Below are positions 16,822-25,723 of a stretch of DNA of 64,000 nt, piece by piece. The stretch is from Streptomyces sp. CB01580. GTDB lineage: Bacteria; Actinomycetota; Actinomycetes; Streptomycetales; Streptomycetaceae. Every line of letters starts with the position of its first letter. Position 1 is the stretch's first letter. Made by a program: the position numbers and the translations under genes. Location of the stretch: NCBI RefSeq assembly GCF_001905795.1, contig NZ_LIXJ01000011.1:124001-188000 (forward strand), written 5' to 3'. The notes under the pieces are model-generated. The model searched no databases. It was not told where the DNA came from and saw only the letters and a list, made by a program, of their open reading frames with translations.

Positions 16822-17331
16822 GTGACCGGCGTGATGGTGGGCACCGAAGAAACTCGGCTGGTCGTCCTGCGCGGCAACAGTGCCTCGGGCAAGTCGTCCA
16901 TCGCGGCCGGCCTCCGCGAGCGGTTCGGCCGCGGCCTGGCGCTGGTCGGCCAGGACAACCTCCGCCGCACCATGCTCCGCGAACGCGACCTCCCCGGCGC
17001 GGCCAACATCGGCCTGATCGACCTGACAGCCCGCTACGCCCTGGACGCCGGGTACCACGTCGTCCTGGAAGGCATCCTCTGCGCCGACCACTACGGCGAC
17101 ATGCTCGCACGGCTGCGCGCCGACCACCGCGGCCCGACCCACGGCTACTACCTGGACGTGCCGTTCGAAGAAACCATGGCCCGGCACGCCACGAAGCCGA
17201 TCGCCGACGCCGTCACCGAGACGCAGCTGAGGGACTTGTACCGGCCGCGCGATCTACTGCCCGGCGGAGCCGAGACCGTCATTGGCATGGACAGCGCCCT
17301 CGCCGTTGTCGTTTCCTGGGGGTGTAGTTGA
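16822..17331 (+). CDS. P-loop kinase-like protein, C-terminally truncated
   Basis: A 169-residue frame (GTG 16822 or ATG 16834). Walker A is VVLRGNSASGKSSIAAGLRE, then ALVGQDNLRRTMLRERD, VVLEGILCADHYGDML as the Walker B-like strand, and YYLDVPFEETMARHATKP. Relatives usually continue after LLPGGAETVIG with about 20 more residues. Here the tail becomes unrelated (ALAVVVSWGCS), so the 3-prime end was probably cut by an insertion or deletion linked to the following TniB/TniA region. The function of this kinase group is unknown. Confidence 0.65.
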   Translation: MTGVMVGTEETRLVVLRGNSASGKSSIAAGLRERFGRGLALVGQDNLRRTMLRERDLPGAANIGLIDLTARYALDAGYHVVLEGILCADHYGDMLARLRADHRGPTHGYYLDVPFEETMARHATKPIADAVTETQLRDLYRPRDLLPGGAETVIGMDSALAVVVSWGCS

Positions 17332-17551
17332 GGTACGGGGAGGGGTGTGTGCTGGGGGTATCCGGGATTGGTTGAGACCGTGTGAGCGCGGGTTCGCGGG
17401 GGGCGTGGGCCTGCTGGTCTGGGGATGTCTCTTCTTCGTTGAGATCACCTTGGCGTTCCTCAGATAGCGTCAACTCCTTAAGGCCCAGGTGTGCCTTCCC
17501 TGGTCACAGCCTTCTGTGTCGACCGCTGGGCAGAAAAGAAAGGGAGGGGTT
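17332..17551. other. Junction between the truncated kinase gene and the TniB-like gene
   Basis: No gene is recognised. The stretch should contain the outer end of the Tn7/Tn552-like element whose genes begin at 17552, but I cannot define a terminal repeat by eye. Confidence 0.3.
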
Positions 17552-18535
17552 CTACCGACGGGGTGCGCGGAACCCGTTCGTGGCGGGGCGGCGGTGGGTT
17601 TCTGCGAGGTGGTCCAGGCGGATCTGGTCCAGGGACGTCTTGGTGATGCGTTCGGTGCCGTCGAGGATGCTCGTGATCGCGGCTTGCGGGATCAGCCGGG
17701 TGAGGCTCCCGATCCGGACCGCGGTCCTTTGGCGGAGGTAGGCGGCGTGGCGGGAAAGTGTCCCGGCCCGGTGCGCCCGGAGATCGAGTGCGGCCTCTAC
17801 TCCCGCGATCAGTTCTCTGAAGGGTTCGGGTGTGCCGAGCCGTGCCGGGAACGCCCCGCATTCCACGAGGGAGGCCCGCCCGGCGAGTTGTGCCCCGCGT
17901 ACCCCGCTGAACAAGGCGGTCGTGGCCACGTCGATGCCCGCGTACACGAACGTCGCCCTGATGCGTTCGGTGAGGTCTTTGAGCAGGCCGGTGGTTTCCG
18001 CGCCGGTCGTGGTGCGCGGATTGAGCCGGTGGATCTCGTCGATGAGTACCAGACGCACACCCGCACGGTTGTAGGTGTGGCAGACGGCGTCGATGATCTG
18101 GGCCTGGGGCATGCGGGTGGTGACGGGGATGCCCAGGTAGCGGGCGAACTCGCCTGCCAGTGCTTTTGCTGTCGCCGCTGGCGGTACCAGGACGTAGGCG
18201 ACCGGCACCGGTGCATGCGTGTTGGCGGCCGGCGGGTGCTGCTGGGTGTGGGCGAGGTGACAGGCGCGCCCCACGTGGAGCAGCGCGGTGGTCTTCACGG
18301 CCGCTGCCAGCCCTGTGGCGATCAGCGAGGGCCGTGCGGTGGTCTGCTGGCGGCGTCCCAGGACCATCAGTGTGCGCACGCCGGTGGTCAGGGTGTCGAT
18401 GACCGGGGTGCGGACGGTAACGAACGCAGAGTGGTAGGCGAGGCGTTCCTCCACGCTGCGTTCCGGTTCCCCGGGAGCGGGTGGCTGTGGGGGAGAAGTG
18501 GTGGCGAAGCGCTGCCAGCCCTGACAGGTCGTCAC
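17552..18535 (-). CDS. TniB/TnsC-like transposition ATPase with altered Walker A
   Basis: 327 residues from GTG 18535. The architecture matches TniB-type AAA+ helper ATPases: ERSVEERLAYHSAFVTVRTP, a P-loop region LIATGLAAAVKTTALLHVGR, LAGEFARYLGIPVTTRMPQA, and Walker B VRLVLIDEIHRLN. In relatives the P-loop reads GxxxxGKT; here the residue before KT is Val rather than Gly, so nucleotide binding may be lost. These ATPases recruit the DDE transposase to target DNA. It follows the TniA-like fragment on the same strand, the usual order. Confidence 0.75.
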   Translation of the reverse strand: MTTCQGWQRFATTSPPQPPAPGEPERSVEERLAYHSAFVTVRTPVIDTLTTGVRTLMVLGRRQQTTARPSLIATGLAAAVKTTALLHVGRACHLAHTQQHPPAANTHAPVPVAYVLVPPAATAKALAGEFARYLGIPVTTRMPQAQIIDAVCHTYNRAGVRLVLIDEIHRLNPRTTTGAETTGLLKDLTERIRATFVYAGIDVATTALFSGVRGAQLAGRASLVECGAFPARLGTPEPFRELIAGVEAALDLRAHRAGTLSRHAAYLRQRTAVRIGSLTRLIPQAAITSILDGTERITKTSLDQIRLDHLAETHRRPATNGFRAPRR

Positions 18536-18641
18536 CGGCACGCCCTGCCTGCACCGTCGCCGGCGGGCGTGCTTTCGCCGTCTCTGCCCTGTCCGCCCGT
18601 GCCTGCCGTCGTGAGGGTCCCGCCGAGGGGGTCGTGATGGT

Positions 18642-19482
18642 TCACACCACTTGAGGGCTTCTTCCTGGGCGTCGTAGAGCCCGTACCCGGCCACCGGCAC
18701 GGCCGGACCGGCAGGGGGTCTCGTCTTGGGGGGCCTGGTCGAGGTTGTCGAGGCTGTCGTCTTCCGTTCCTGTGGCTGCTGTGTCCAGTTCCTGTGCCTG
18801 ATTCTCGGACACGGGCCCGGGCGCTGGTGGGGGAGTGCGGGCGGTGGCGTGGCGGGCGAGGAGGTACTGCTCGGTAGGGGTGGCTGTTCCGGCTTTTGCC
18901 CGGCGCATCAATTGATCGAGGGCTTCGGCGAGGCCGGCCTCGTACCGGTCGTGGTCCGCGTGGCGTGTGGTGATCGTCTGCAGGTACTGCCAGGTGCGGT
19001 CGTTGAACGGTTGGTGGGCATGCTCCCGGTGGATCCACGGGATCTCGGTCAGCCCAAGGTCGGGGAGGCGGACCCAGATCTGGCGGACGTCGTGCGGGTT
19101 GGTGTGGACCTCCCATTTCCCACCGCGGGCCGCCATACCGGAGTCCTGTCCCAGGTGCGGGCCGAGGAGGTCGTGGTCGTAGGTGCGGTGGTGGAGACGG
19201 ATGCCGTGCTCGGTGATGGCCTGCCACCGCACTGGCAGCAGCTCCAGATAGTCACTGCCGGTCAACGGCACGGGCACGTATCCGGCGACGGCGACCAGGG
19301 CCGCCCATATCTCGTTCGGGGACAGCGCGATCTTCGGCAGCATAGGATGCCACAGCCCCTGATGCGGACGGTGGTGGTAGTGCACAAGCCATTCGTCGAG
19401 GAGGTCCTGCAACTGGGCGACGCTGTAACACGCCTGGTGTGCCACGTCCTTACCGCGGCGGGTGACGTCGGAGCCGGAGGCT
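18642..19482 (-). pseudogene. TniA/TnsB-like (Mu-type) transposase, C-terminal fragment
   Basis: The frame starts abruptly with GSDVTRRGKDVAHQACYSVA near 19482 and continues with LLDEWLVHYHHRPHQGLWHP, the end of the integrase core and the Mu-type C-terminal domain. The catalytic core is missing. What precedes 19482 is not transposase. A second copy at 27.1-27.8 kb is very similar over the shared part and retains more of the core. The element can only have moved with a transposase supplied elsewhere. Confidence 0.75.
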
Positions 19483-19714
19483 CGCTGAAGAAGTACGCGG
19501 TATTTTCCGGACACGATGGAACGCTCTCGGTAGCCGCTGCCACTATCAGAGCAGCAGTAACGAGCGTCACGGGTGACGTACGTCCAAGGCGGACGAACCT
19601 GGTCCGCCCTGATCAACGGGGCGACCGGCGAAGTGATTGGGCGAGCACCCGTACGGCGTGGTGAAGATCGGGCTTCTCGTCGCCGCGCTGATCGCGCTGC
19701 ACCACGTGTACGGG
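19483..19714. other. No recognisable gene
   Basis: This stretch between the TniA fragment and the WD40-like gene contains only shadow frames. I see no repeat end or promoter that I can support. Confidence 0.3.
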
Positions 19715-20770
19715 TCACAAGCGCCAGCGCAGCAAGCCTGTTCCCTCCGCGTCCGTGGTGAGCCAGGTCCCGTCGCCGAGGCAGCGCACCACGCTACGGT
19801 TGTCCGACGAGGGATAGAGCACGGGACCTTGTAGCTCGTCCGAGGACAGTTGGTAGACCCAGTGCTGGGAGGGCTGCGGCAGGCTTTCGTCCCCACAGGA
19901 CGAGACGACCAAGCAGGTGTTCGCCGTCAGATATCCGCCCTCCCAGGTCACCCAACCGTCGTCCTTGGGCGAACTGAGCGGTACGCGGTTCCGGGCCAGG
20001 GTCGTCAGGACCTCGCCATCGGGGAAGTGGTGCCGACGCAGATCCTTGTTGAATCCGGCCGTCAGGAACTCCCCGCCGTCAGGCGATATGTCGAGCAGGA
20101 CCTGCTTGTTGTCCGCGAGGCCGTCATAGTTGAGCAGCGGCGGCCGGCCTTCGTCCTCGTCGACGTTCTCGCCGTCCGCTTCCTCAGGAAGTCGGCTCCA
20201 GTACGTGTAGCAGCCGTTCTGCCCCTCACCGATGGAGAGCAGGACGTGCACACCATCCGGGTGCAGGGATTGGGTGGCGTAGTACTCGGTCATGCCGTCC
20301 AACGCGGTTTGAGCGATCACCTCGCCCGTCGCCGAATCCAGCACCGCCCACATATCGCCGTCGTCGGGGTCTTCGTCATCCACGACGAGTGCCCATACAT
20401 ATTTTCCGTCCCGGCTCACTGCGCACGACCGGTGGACCAAGTCCTCGTCCGACGTCCCCTGCTGGCGAACCCAGCGCTCGACTCCATCGGCCCCGACCGC
20501 GACGACCCCCTCCGGCATTCCGAACACGGCGAACGAGGCATCGGGCGCGATCGCCCAGGACAATGTGAAGTCACTTACCTCCTGGGTGTTAGGAACCGGA
20601 ATGCGCGCGCAGGCCCGTACTTCCCCCTTCGCCACCCCGGCGAGCGCGAAGACTTCGACGTGCCCGCCATTCAACAGGCCGACTAACCCCGCTCCAGGCA
20701 TCCGCGGCACAAGCCCGTCCCCCGATTGCCACGCCACAGTCTCCGCCACCAAAACCGCTGGTATCAGCAT
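19715..20770 (-). CDS. WD40/beta-propeller-like hypothetical protein
   Basis: 351 residues from ATG 20770 (MLIPAVLVAETVAWQSGDGL); another ATG lies at 20845. Repeated blade-like units include SWAIAPDASFAVFGMPEGVV, CAVSRDGKYVWALVVDDED, VLLDISPDGGEFLTAG, and a final VVRCLGDGTWLTTDAEGT. Similar proteins are common in streptomycetes, have no assigned role, and are probably cytoplasmic. No signal peptide or membrane segment is visible. Confidence 0.65.
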   Translation of the reverse strand: MLIPAVLVAETVAWQSGDGLVPRMPGAGLVGLLNGGHVEVFALAGVAKGEVRACARIPVPNTQEVSDFTLSWAIAPDASFAVFGMPEGVVAVGADGVERWVRQQGTSDEDLVHRSCAVSRDGKYVWALVVDDEDPDDGDMWAVLDSATGEVIAQTALDGMTEYYATQSLHPDGVHVLLSIGEGQNGCYTYWSRLPEEADGENVDEDEGRPPLLNYDGLADNKQVLLDISPDGGEFLTAGFNKDLRRHHFPDGEVLTTLARNRVPLSSPKDDGWVTWEGGYLTANTCLVVSSCGDESLPQPSQHWVYQLSSDELQGPVLYPSSDNRSVVRCLGDGTWLTTDAEGTGLLRWRL

Positions 20771-21124
20771 GAACTGTCTCGCCTTCCCGCGTAATCCGGA
20801 GTCGAGACGTGATTCTGGCACGACCCACCGACAGTGATTCGTCATCAGGGGAGTGCGCCGGCCGTCCACAGAGGCCCTGCTACTGCCGTGGGCTCCGATC
20901 TGCTGGAAGCGCGTCGCCTTGCTGGCCAGCAGGAGCCACTGATCACCATGGTGTGGCCGGAACTGAAGACAAGGCACTGAAGCCAGCGGTTGCAGCCGGC
21001 CCGATGAGCGCAGGATCCGGCTCGCACGGGGGCCCAGCGACCGGTAAGGCCATCGCCGATGGACCGATCCCGCCCCTTCACGGAGAACGTGAAGAATCGC
21101 CGATCGGTCGGTGCCGGCTGATCC

Positions 21125-21349
21125 GTCGAGCTGCTCGACTGCACGCCGCGCTGGCGCGAGCGCCTGCCCGGCCTCACGCTGCCGACGCTGGTGGTGCACG
21201 GCCGGCGCAACGCGTTCTTCCCGCTCGGCAACGGCGAGGCGCTCGCGCGCGAGATCCCTGATGCGCGGCTGCTCGTGCTCGAACAGGCCGCGACCGCGAT
21301 CCCCGACGCAGCCGCCGATGAGGTCGCCGCGGCGATGCTCACGCTTTAG
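21125..21349 (+). pseudogene. C-terminal fragment of an alpha/beta hydrolase
   Basis: 75 codons ending at TAG 21347-21349: LPGLTLPTLVVHGRRNAFFP, LGNGEALAREIPDARLLVLE, TAIPDAAADEVAAAML. This is the end of the alpha/beta-hydrolase fold with the strand carrying the acid residue. The nucleophile elbow and the rest are missing. Confidence 0.6.
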
Positions 21350-21414
21350 AGATCTCAAAGGCTGGGGGTGGGGGCCGAGTAACGGGCGATGTCGGGGTTC
21401 GATATGCCGGAAGG

Positions 21415-21585
21415 ATGAGGTATCCCGATGGGGGCGGGCTGACCGCCGAGGAGCGTGCCCGCCGTGAGCAAGTCCGGCTGGCCGCCGCGGAAATGATCAA
21501 GGATGGTGCCAGCGATCGCGAGGTGGCCCGGCACTTCCGCGTGACGCGGATGTCGGCGAATCGCTGGCGCCGGGCCCAGACGTCG
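21415..21585 (+). pseudogene. N-terminal helix-turn-helix fragment of an IS630-type transposase
   Basis: ATG 21415 encodes DGGGLTAEERARREQVRLAA followed by GASDREVARHFRVTRMSANR, the N-terminal HTH of streptomycete IS630 transposases. The sequence breaks at about 21585 and becomes part of an unrelated gene. A second N-terminus of the same family (46.6-47.0 kb) and two C-termini (28.9 and 55.9 kb) occur in the window. Confidence 0.7.
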
Positions 21586-21790
21586 GCAGCCGGCTCGGCT
21601 GGCGGGCCGTGGTGTCGCGGACCCGCGTGCCGGTCTCGCCCTCCTGCGCGACGTCCAGAAGAAGGGCCATGGCGGCGAACTCCTGCACGGTGGCCCGCCC
21701 AAGCTGGAGTGGCCGTACGACGGGCGTATCGACCAGCGCACTGTCACGCCTTCCTCGCCGACACCCAGTTCACCGGCACCAACGAGCGCA
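21586..21790 (+). pseudogene. Displaced fragment of the protein-arginine deiminase gene
   Basis: About 200 bases almost identical to 39222-39425 in the deiminase gene downstream. The translated piece matches SRLGWRAVV through LLHGGLPKLEWPYD and FLADTQFTGTNER, but with a 1-base insertion near 21612 and a small deletion near 21748. It is joined on both sides to unrelated fragments. Confidence 0.8.
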
Positions 21791-22210
21791 CGCTGGCCGG
21801 GCACGTCGCGGCCGTCGGCTTCGACCTGGACTCCGGCCGGCTCACCGCGTGCCCGGAGTCGTCGGCGTGGGCGACGAAGGCCCGCCTGGAGCAGACTCGG
21901 GTCATCGAGATCGCCAACAAGGCAGCGGGCCGCATCATCGTTCGCGCCCTGCGGACCCTGCGGACCCTGCGGACCCTGCCGCCCGGCGCCGTACCCGAGC
22001 CGGTCGACGTTGCTCTGGTGGCCCCGACCGATGTCGCCGTGGGCCCGGTGAGGACGCGGGAGACGGCATCGCCCGGCTTTCATCAGGCGCTCACCGCTCA
22101 CCAGGCAACCCTGACGGACCGGCACATCGACCAGGGCATCGCGGAAGCAGTCGGGCGGCAGGCCTGCGCGATGCGCGAGCTGAGTCGGCGCGCGTTCCCG
22201 GCGGGCCAGG
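21791..22210 (+). pseudogene. C-terminal remnant of a DciA-like (DUF721) protein
   Basis: Begins with GHVAAVGFDLDSGRLTACPE and continues TKARLEQTRVIEIANKAAGR, then VRTRETASPGFHQALTAHQA and ACAMRELSRRAFPAG, the typical C-terminal half of DUF721 proteins. It contains three tandem copies of CGGACCCTG (21952-21978), giving a TLR repeat. It lacks the N-terminal domain. Confidence 0.65.
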
Positions 22211-22360
22211 CTGGTGACCTTGCGGTGACGCCCGCCTTGGCGGACCGCCCGGTCAATGCGCCTGTGACGGAACGAAGACGTCGCGGAGGACCGCCTGTGA
22301 CTCCGTGCGAGATGCAAATACTTCCGACCACATGCACCGCGCTACTTCCGGGGGAACACC

Positions 22361-22579
22361 GTGAAGTACACCCGTATCACTGCTCTCGCTGCCATCGGCG
22401 TCGCCGCCACCCTCTCGCTGAACCGCGATCTCGTCGTGGTCCTGGAAGCGGCGGGGACTGCCGACCCGGAGACGGTCCTGGACGACCCTCTTTGGGTGGA
22501 GTGGCGGGGAGGCCGCGCACACGAATGGACCGAAGTATGCAAGCCCAGCCAAATGCGTCAGCAGTGCTCGAAGACGTAG
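22361..22579 (+). CDS. Small chimeric reading frame with signal-peptide-like start
   Basis: 72 codons from GTG 22361. The start (MKYTRITALAAIGVAATLSL) is a typical lipoprotein or secretory signal peptide, but no cleavage-site Cys follows. It changes directly to an unrelated acidic stretch (NRDLVVVLEAAGTADPETV). It looks like a signal sequence fused to another fragment, so expression is doubtful. Confidence 0.35.
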   Translation: MKYTRITALAAIGVAATLSLNRDLVVVLEAAGTADPETVLDDPLWVEWRGGRAHEWTEVCKPSQMRQQCSKT

Positions 22580-23403
22580 GCCTTCTTCGTCGGGGGCACC
22601 AGGTTGCGGTCGCGCAGGATCGTCATCGCTGGGCGACTCTTCAGCGCGCACACCGAGGACCACCTCCGTCCGATGTTGTCCGAGTACTCGATGTCGATTA
22701 CGTGCTTGCCGTACGCCTTCGTGTACGCGTCGCACTCCTGATACTTGACGCACTCCTCGGCGACGACGAAGTCGAATCCGGTGCTCTTCTGGCCGGAGGT
22801 ACCGAGTTGAGGGGTGTTCTTCTGTCCGGCGGCGAGCCCGTCGCGGTGCGCGATCCGCACGAGCGACTTCGCCAGTGCGAGGTTTCCGGACCGTGTCAAT
22901 GCCCCGTGCGACCGGGTCCACGAGTCGAGATTGTCGAATTCCACGGCGTCGAACCCGCGGTCGGCGCAACGTGCGATCGACTTCGTCAACACCTTCGTGA
23001 TCGTGGCGCGCTTCGCTGTGGTCGTGGTATCGAGGAGCATTTCATCCGGCCAGCCCGGGTCGGACACAGGGTTACCGGTGGAATCCCGCAGGATCGCGGC
23101 CGGGTACTTCGACTTCCACAGGCCAGCTTCTTCTGGCTGGGTCTGGAACCCATTGACGTAGCAGATGTTGTACTTGCCCTTCGCCGGGTGCGCAGTGCTG
23201 TCCCGCTCCACGATGGTCACCCCGGCGGGCGGTGTGTACGGCCTGCCGAGCTGGTAATCCGGCACCCCCGAGACGGGCAGGTTTGTATATTGGATGTCGG
23301 AATCGTCAGAGCCGGATGTGGCACTCTCAGCGGCACATCCGGCGATGCCGGGCACCGCTACAAGCGTTACCGCCACGGTCAGCAAGAAGGTATGGGTTCG
23401 CAC
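22558..23403 (-). CDS. Secreted GH114 endo-alpha-1,4-polygalactosaminidase-like lipoprotein
   Basis: 281 residues from GTG 23403, preceded by GAGG at 9 bases. The signal peptide ends in a lipobox (VAVPGIAGC), so the protein is probably tethered to the outer face of the membrane. The GH114 TIM-barrel is shown by CYVNGFQTQPEEAGLWKSKY, PGWPDEMLLDTTTTAKRATI, CADRGFDAVEFDNLDSW (catalytic acidic strand), LVRIAHRDGLAAGQKNTPQL, and FDFVVAEECVKYQECDAY. The family hydrolyses alpha-1,4-galactosamine polymers, as found in microbial and fungal exopolysaccharides. It stands alone among remnants and appears intact. Confidence 0.82.
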   Translation of the reverse strand: MRTHTFLLTVAVTLVAVPGIAGCAAESATSGSDDSDIQYTNLPVSGVPDYQLGRPYTPPAGVTIVERDSTAHPAKGKYNICYVNGFQTQPEEAGLWKSKYPAAILRDSTGNPVSDPGWPDEMLLDTTTTAKRATITKVLTKSIARCADRGFDAVEFDNLDSWTRSHGALTRSGNLALAKSLVRIAHRDGLAAGQKNTPQLGTSGQKSTGFDFVVAEECVKYQECDAYTKAYGKHVIDIEYSDNIGRRWSSVCALKSRPAMTILRDRNLVPPTKKAYVFEHC

Positions 23404-23460
23404 GCCAGTAAGCCTCGCATGTCTGATCCCGCGCCCGAACACACCATGGGCCCCGGGGGA

Positions 23461-23820
23461 TCAGCCACAACATCCCCGCGGCCCGGTGTCGCCCTGTCCA
23501 CCGGACTCGGACAGTTCCCCGGCGGCCGCGCCCGTCTCCGGGCCGGCGCCGTCGTCGAGGCGCTTGCGCTCCAGGCGGTCGGCGTCCGGGTGCCTGCCTT
23601 CGCCGAACAGCAGCTGCGCCTGCCGCTCCGCCACCACCGAGCCCGCGGTGGGACCGAGAGCTGCGAGTCCCAGCCCCGTCCACACCCCGGGCGGGAGACC
23701 GGCCTGCTCCTGGGCGTCCTTCAACGACGTTCGGGCCGGACGGCGCCCGTCCCCGAAGGCAACACCCCGCACGCAATACCGCCAGGCGTTGCCCGGCTGA
23801 ACCTTCGCTACACTGATCAT
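23461..23820 (-). pseudogene. N-terminal fragment of a MobF/TrwC-type relaxase
   Basis: ATG 23820 encodes MISVAKVQPGNAWRYCVRGV, then LPPGVWTGLGLAALGPTAGS and ERQAQLLFGEGRHPDADRL, which is how actinobacterial TrwC-like relaxases begin. The histidine triad and helicase part are absent. It shows that a conjugative plasmid or integrative element once contributed DNA here. Confidence 0.65.
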
Positions 23821-24050
23821 TCCCCAAGGGGACACCGGCTCTGACCTGCGGAAAAGCCTGATCCTGCGGGGCGGGAGAGTTCACCGAACCTTCACGGCAG
23901 ATCCCGCACGGCGGGCGCCTGCGGCGACACCGTGCCCGCCCGGCGGACACCGTCTTTCGCACTCACGGTCCCTACAGAGGGCCATGCAAATGACGCCCCA
24001 CCTCGCACCACGTCACCAACCCCCCTTCAACCCGAGCAAGGCACCTTTCC

Positions 24051-24070
24051 GCCCCCGGCGAGCCGGGGGC
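24051..24070. terminator. Perfect GC-rich hairpin
   Basis: GCCCCCGG, CGAG loop, CCGGGGGC, followed by TTCGTGT on the plus strand. A short strong stem with a tetraloop is a good intrinsic terminator candidate. Confidence 0.6.
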
Positions 24071-24309
24071 TTCGTGTCTCCTGGAGGATCGATGTCGTCG
24101 AGGGCCTCTGGGTGCCGGCCGAAGAATGAGAATCCCGTGCTCGACCGCCCTCGGTCAGAGCTGCCGAACTGGGGGCTGTGGACATGTGAAGCCGCTGCCA
24201 GGAGCCCGCTGGAATCGACGACGTCGCCCCCGCATCAGCCGCTGCTGGAGGCGGTCATCGCGGGCCATGCGGACGGCGCACAGGATCTCGTCGGCGCCGC
24301 CCACATCTT

Positions 24310-24608
24310 TTACTTCGAGGCCGCAGTCCGCACCGTCCTGTAACTCGATGAGAAGTCCCGGAACCGGCCCGCACGTTGCGTCAGCCTGCGGCGGGATTCC
24401 GACTCACACAGGCGCTTTTCGCGCTCGGCCGGCGGCAGCGTGTGTCCCTCCACGCGCTGTCCCTCTCGCCCGGCGGGGAGCTTCGGCAGGCTGACGTGGA
24501 TCTCCAGGCCGCCGTCGAGGTTGGGGCGGGCGGTGACCGTTCCGCTGTGTGCGTGGGCGATGGAGCGGACGATGGAGAGGCCGAGCCCCGAGCCCTGGAG
24601 AAGCGACC
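24310..24608 (-). pseudogene. C-terminal fragment of a sensor histidine kinase
   Basis: Minus-strand frame QGSGLGLSIVRSIAHAHSGT (the G2 box of the HATPase domain) then NLDGGLEIHVSLPKLPAGRE, ending at TAA near 24310. All upstream parts are missing; at about 24610 the sequence changes to a plus-strand exporter gene. Confidence 0.65.
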
Positions 24609-24629
24609 GCCAGCGGGCACATCAGCAGC

Positions 24630-25002
24630 GTCGGCACCGTCGCCACCGCGCCCAGCGACCCCGGCGAGGGGGGGCGGCGCAGGGGGCGGTGACGCCAGCT
24701 CCGCCACCGACAAGGCGACGATCAAAGTGAGGGTCACCCTCGACGACCCAGCCAAGGCGGGCAAGCTCGATGGCGCACCGGTGACGGTGCTGTTCACCAG
24801 CGAGCGGCACAAAGATGTGCTCGCTGTCCCCGTGACGGCGCTTCTGGCCACCATCCAGGGCACCTACGCCGTCCAAGCGGTGGGCGACGATGGCTCCACC
24901 CACCTGGTCCCCGTCACCCTCGGCGCCTTCGCCGACGGCAAGGTGGAGGTCTCCGGCCGCGGCCTGCGCGACGGTATGAAAGTGCAGGTGCCCTCCTCGT
25001 GA
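24630..25002 (+). pseudogene. C-terminal fragment of a MacA-like efflux adaptor
   Basis: Frame ending at 25002: ATIKVRVTLDDPAKAGKLDG, APVTVLFTSERHKDVLAVPV, DDGSTHLVPVTLGAFADGKV, VSGRGLRDGMKVQVPSS. This is the last beta-barrel/membrane-proximal part of a periplasmic-adaptor-type protein. The stop overlaps the start of the ABC ATPase (GTGATC), as in intact adaptor-ATPase-permease operons. Confidence 0.65.
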
Positions 25003-25723
25003 TCCCCGTCATCTCGCTCGAGGGAGTCGGCAAGTCCTACCCGGGGGGCGTTCACGCGCTGCGAGAGGTCAACCTGCGGGTGCGGCCCGGCGAGCTGCTG
25101 GCCGTGGTCGGCCCGTCCGGATCGGGCAAGTCCACCTTGCTACAGCTCATGGGAACCCTGGGCCGGCCCTCCACCGGCCAGGTCCGGATCCTGGGCCACG
25201 ATGCCGCCGCGCTTGCCGACCGCGATCTGTCGGCGGTGCGCTCCCGATGGATCGGCTTCGTCTTCCAGCAGTTCTTCCTCACCCCGCACCTGAGCGCGGT
25301 GAGAACGAGGCCACCAGCCTGCTGTACCACGGCGTCGCACGCCGTAAGCGCCGCGCACTGGCCGCTGAAGCGCTGCATCGCGTCGGCCTCAGCCACCGGC
25401 TCACAACACTCTCCGGCGGTGAACGCCAACGCGTAGCCATCGCACGTGCTCTGGTGGGCAGGCCCTCGATCGTGCTGGCCGACGAGCCCACCGGAGCACT
25501 GGATTCCCGCTCCGGTGCACAAGTGATGGACCTGCTGCACGAATTGCACAGCGAGGGCACCACGATCGCCGTCATCACCCACGACCAGGACATCGCCCGC
25601 TCACTGCCCCGCCGGATCGAGATCCTCGACGGCCGCATCCGCTACGACAGCGGACCGCCCGAGACACCTGAGCCCTCGCCCTCATCGCCCACACAGCCGG
25701 ACACCGCAAGGGGGGAGAGGTGA
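24999..25723 (+). pseudogene. MacB-type ABC transporter ATPase with a frameshift
   Basis: Starts SLEGVGKSYPGGVHALREVN, Walker A VVGPSGSGKSTLLQLM, Q-loop WIGFVFQQFFLTPHLSAV. Near 25296 one base is missing (GGTGAGAAC where GGTGGAGAAC is expected), and the protein continues in another frame: ATSLLYHGVARRKRRALAAE, signature LSGGERQRVAIARALVGRPS, Walker B IVLADEPTGALDS, H-loop VITHDQ. About four residues usually found before the signature motif are also missing. It would export through the permease that follows, but both appear inactive. Confidence 0.75.

Noticed and set aside
21415..23844. 809-codon plus-strand frame
   Set aside because: It runs through several unrelated fragments and antisense to the GH114 gene; no conserved protein of that composition is known to me.
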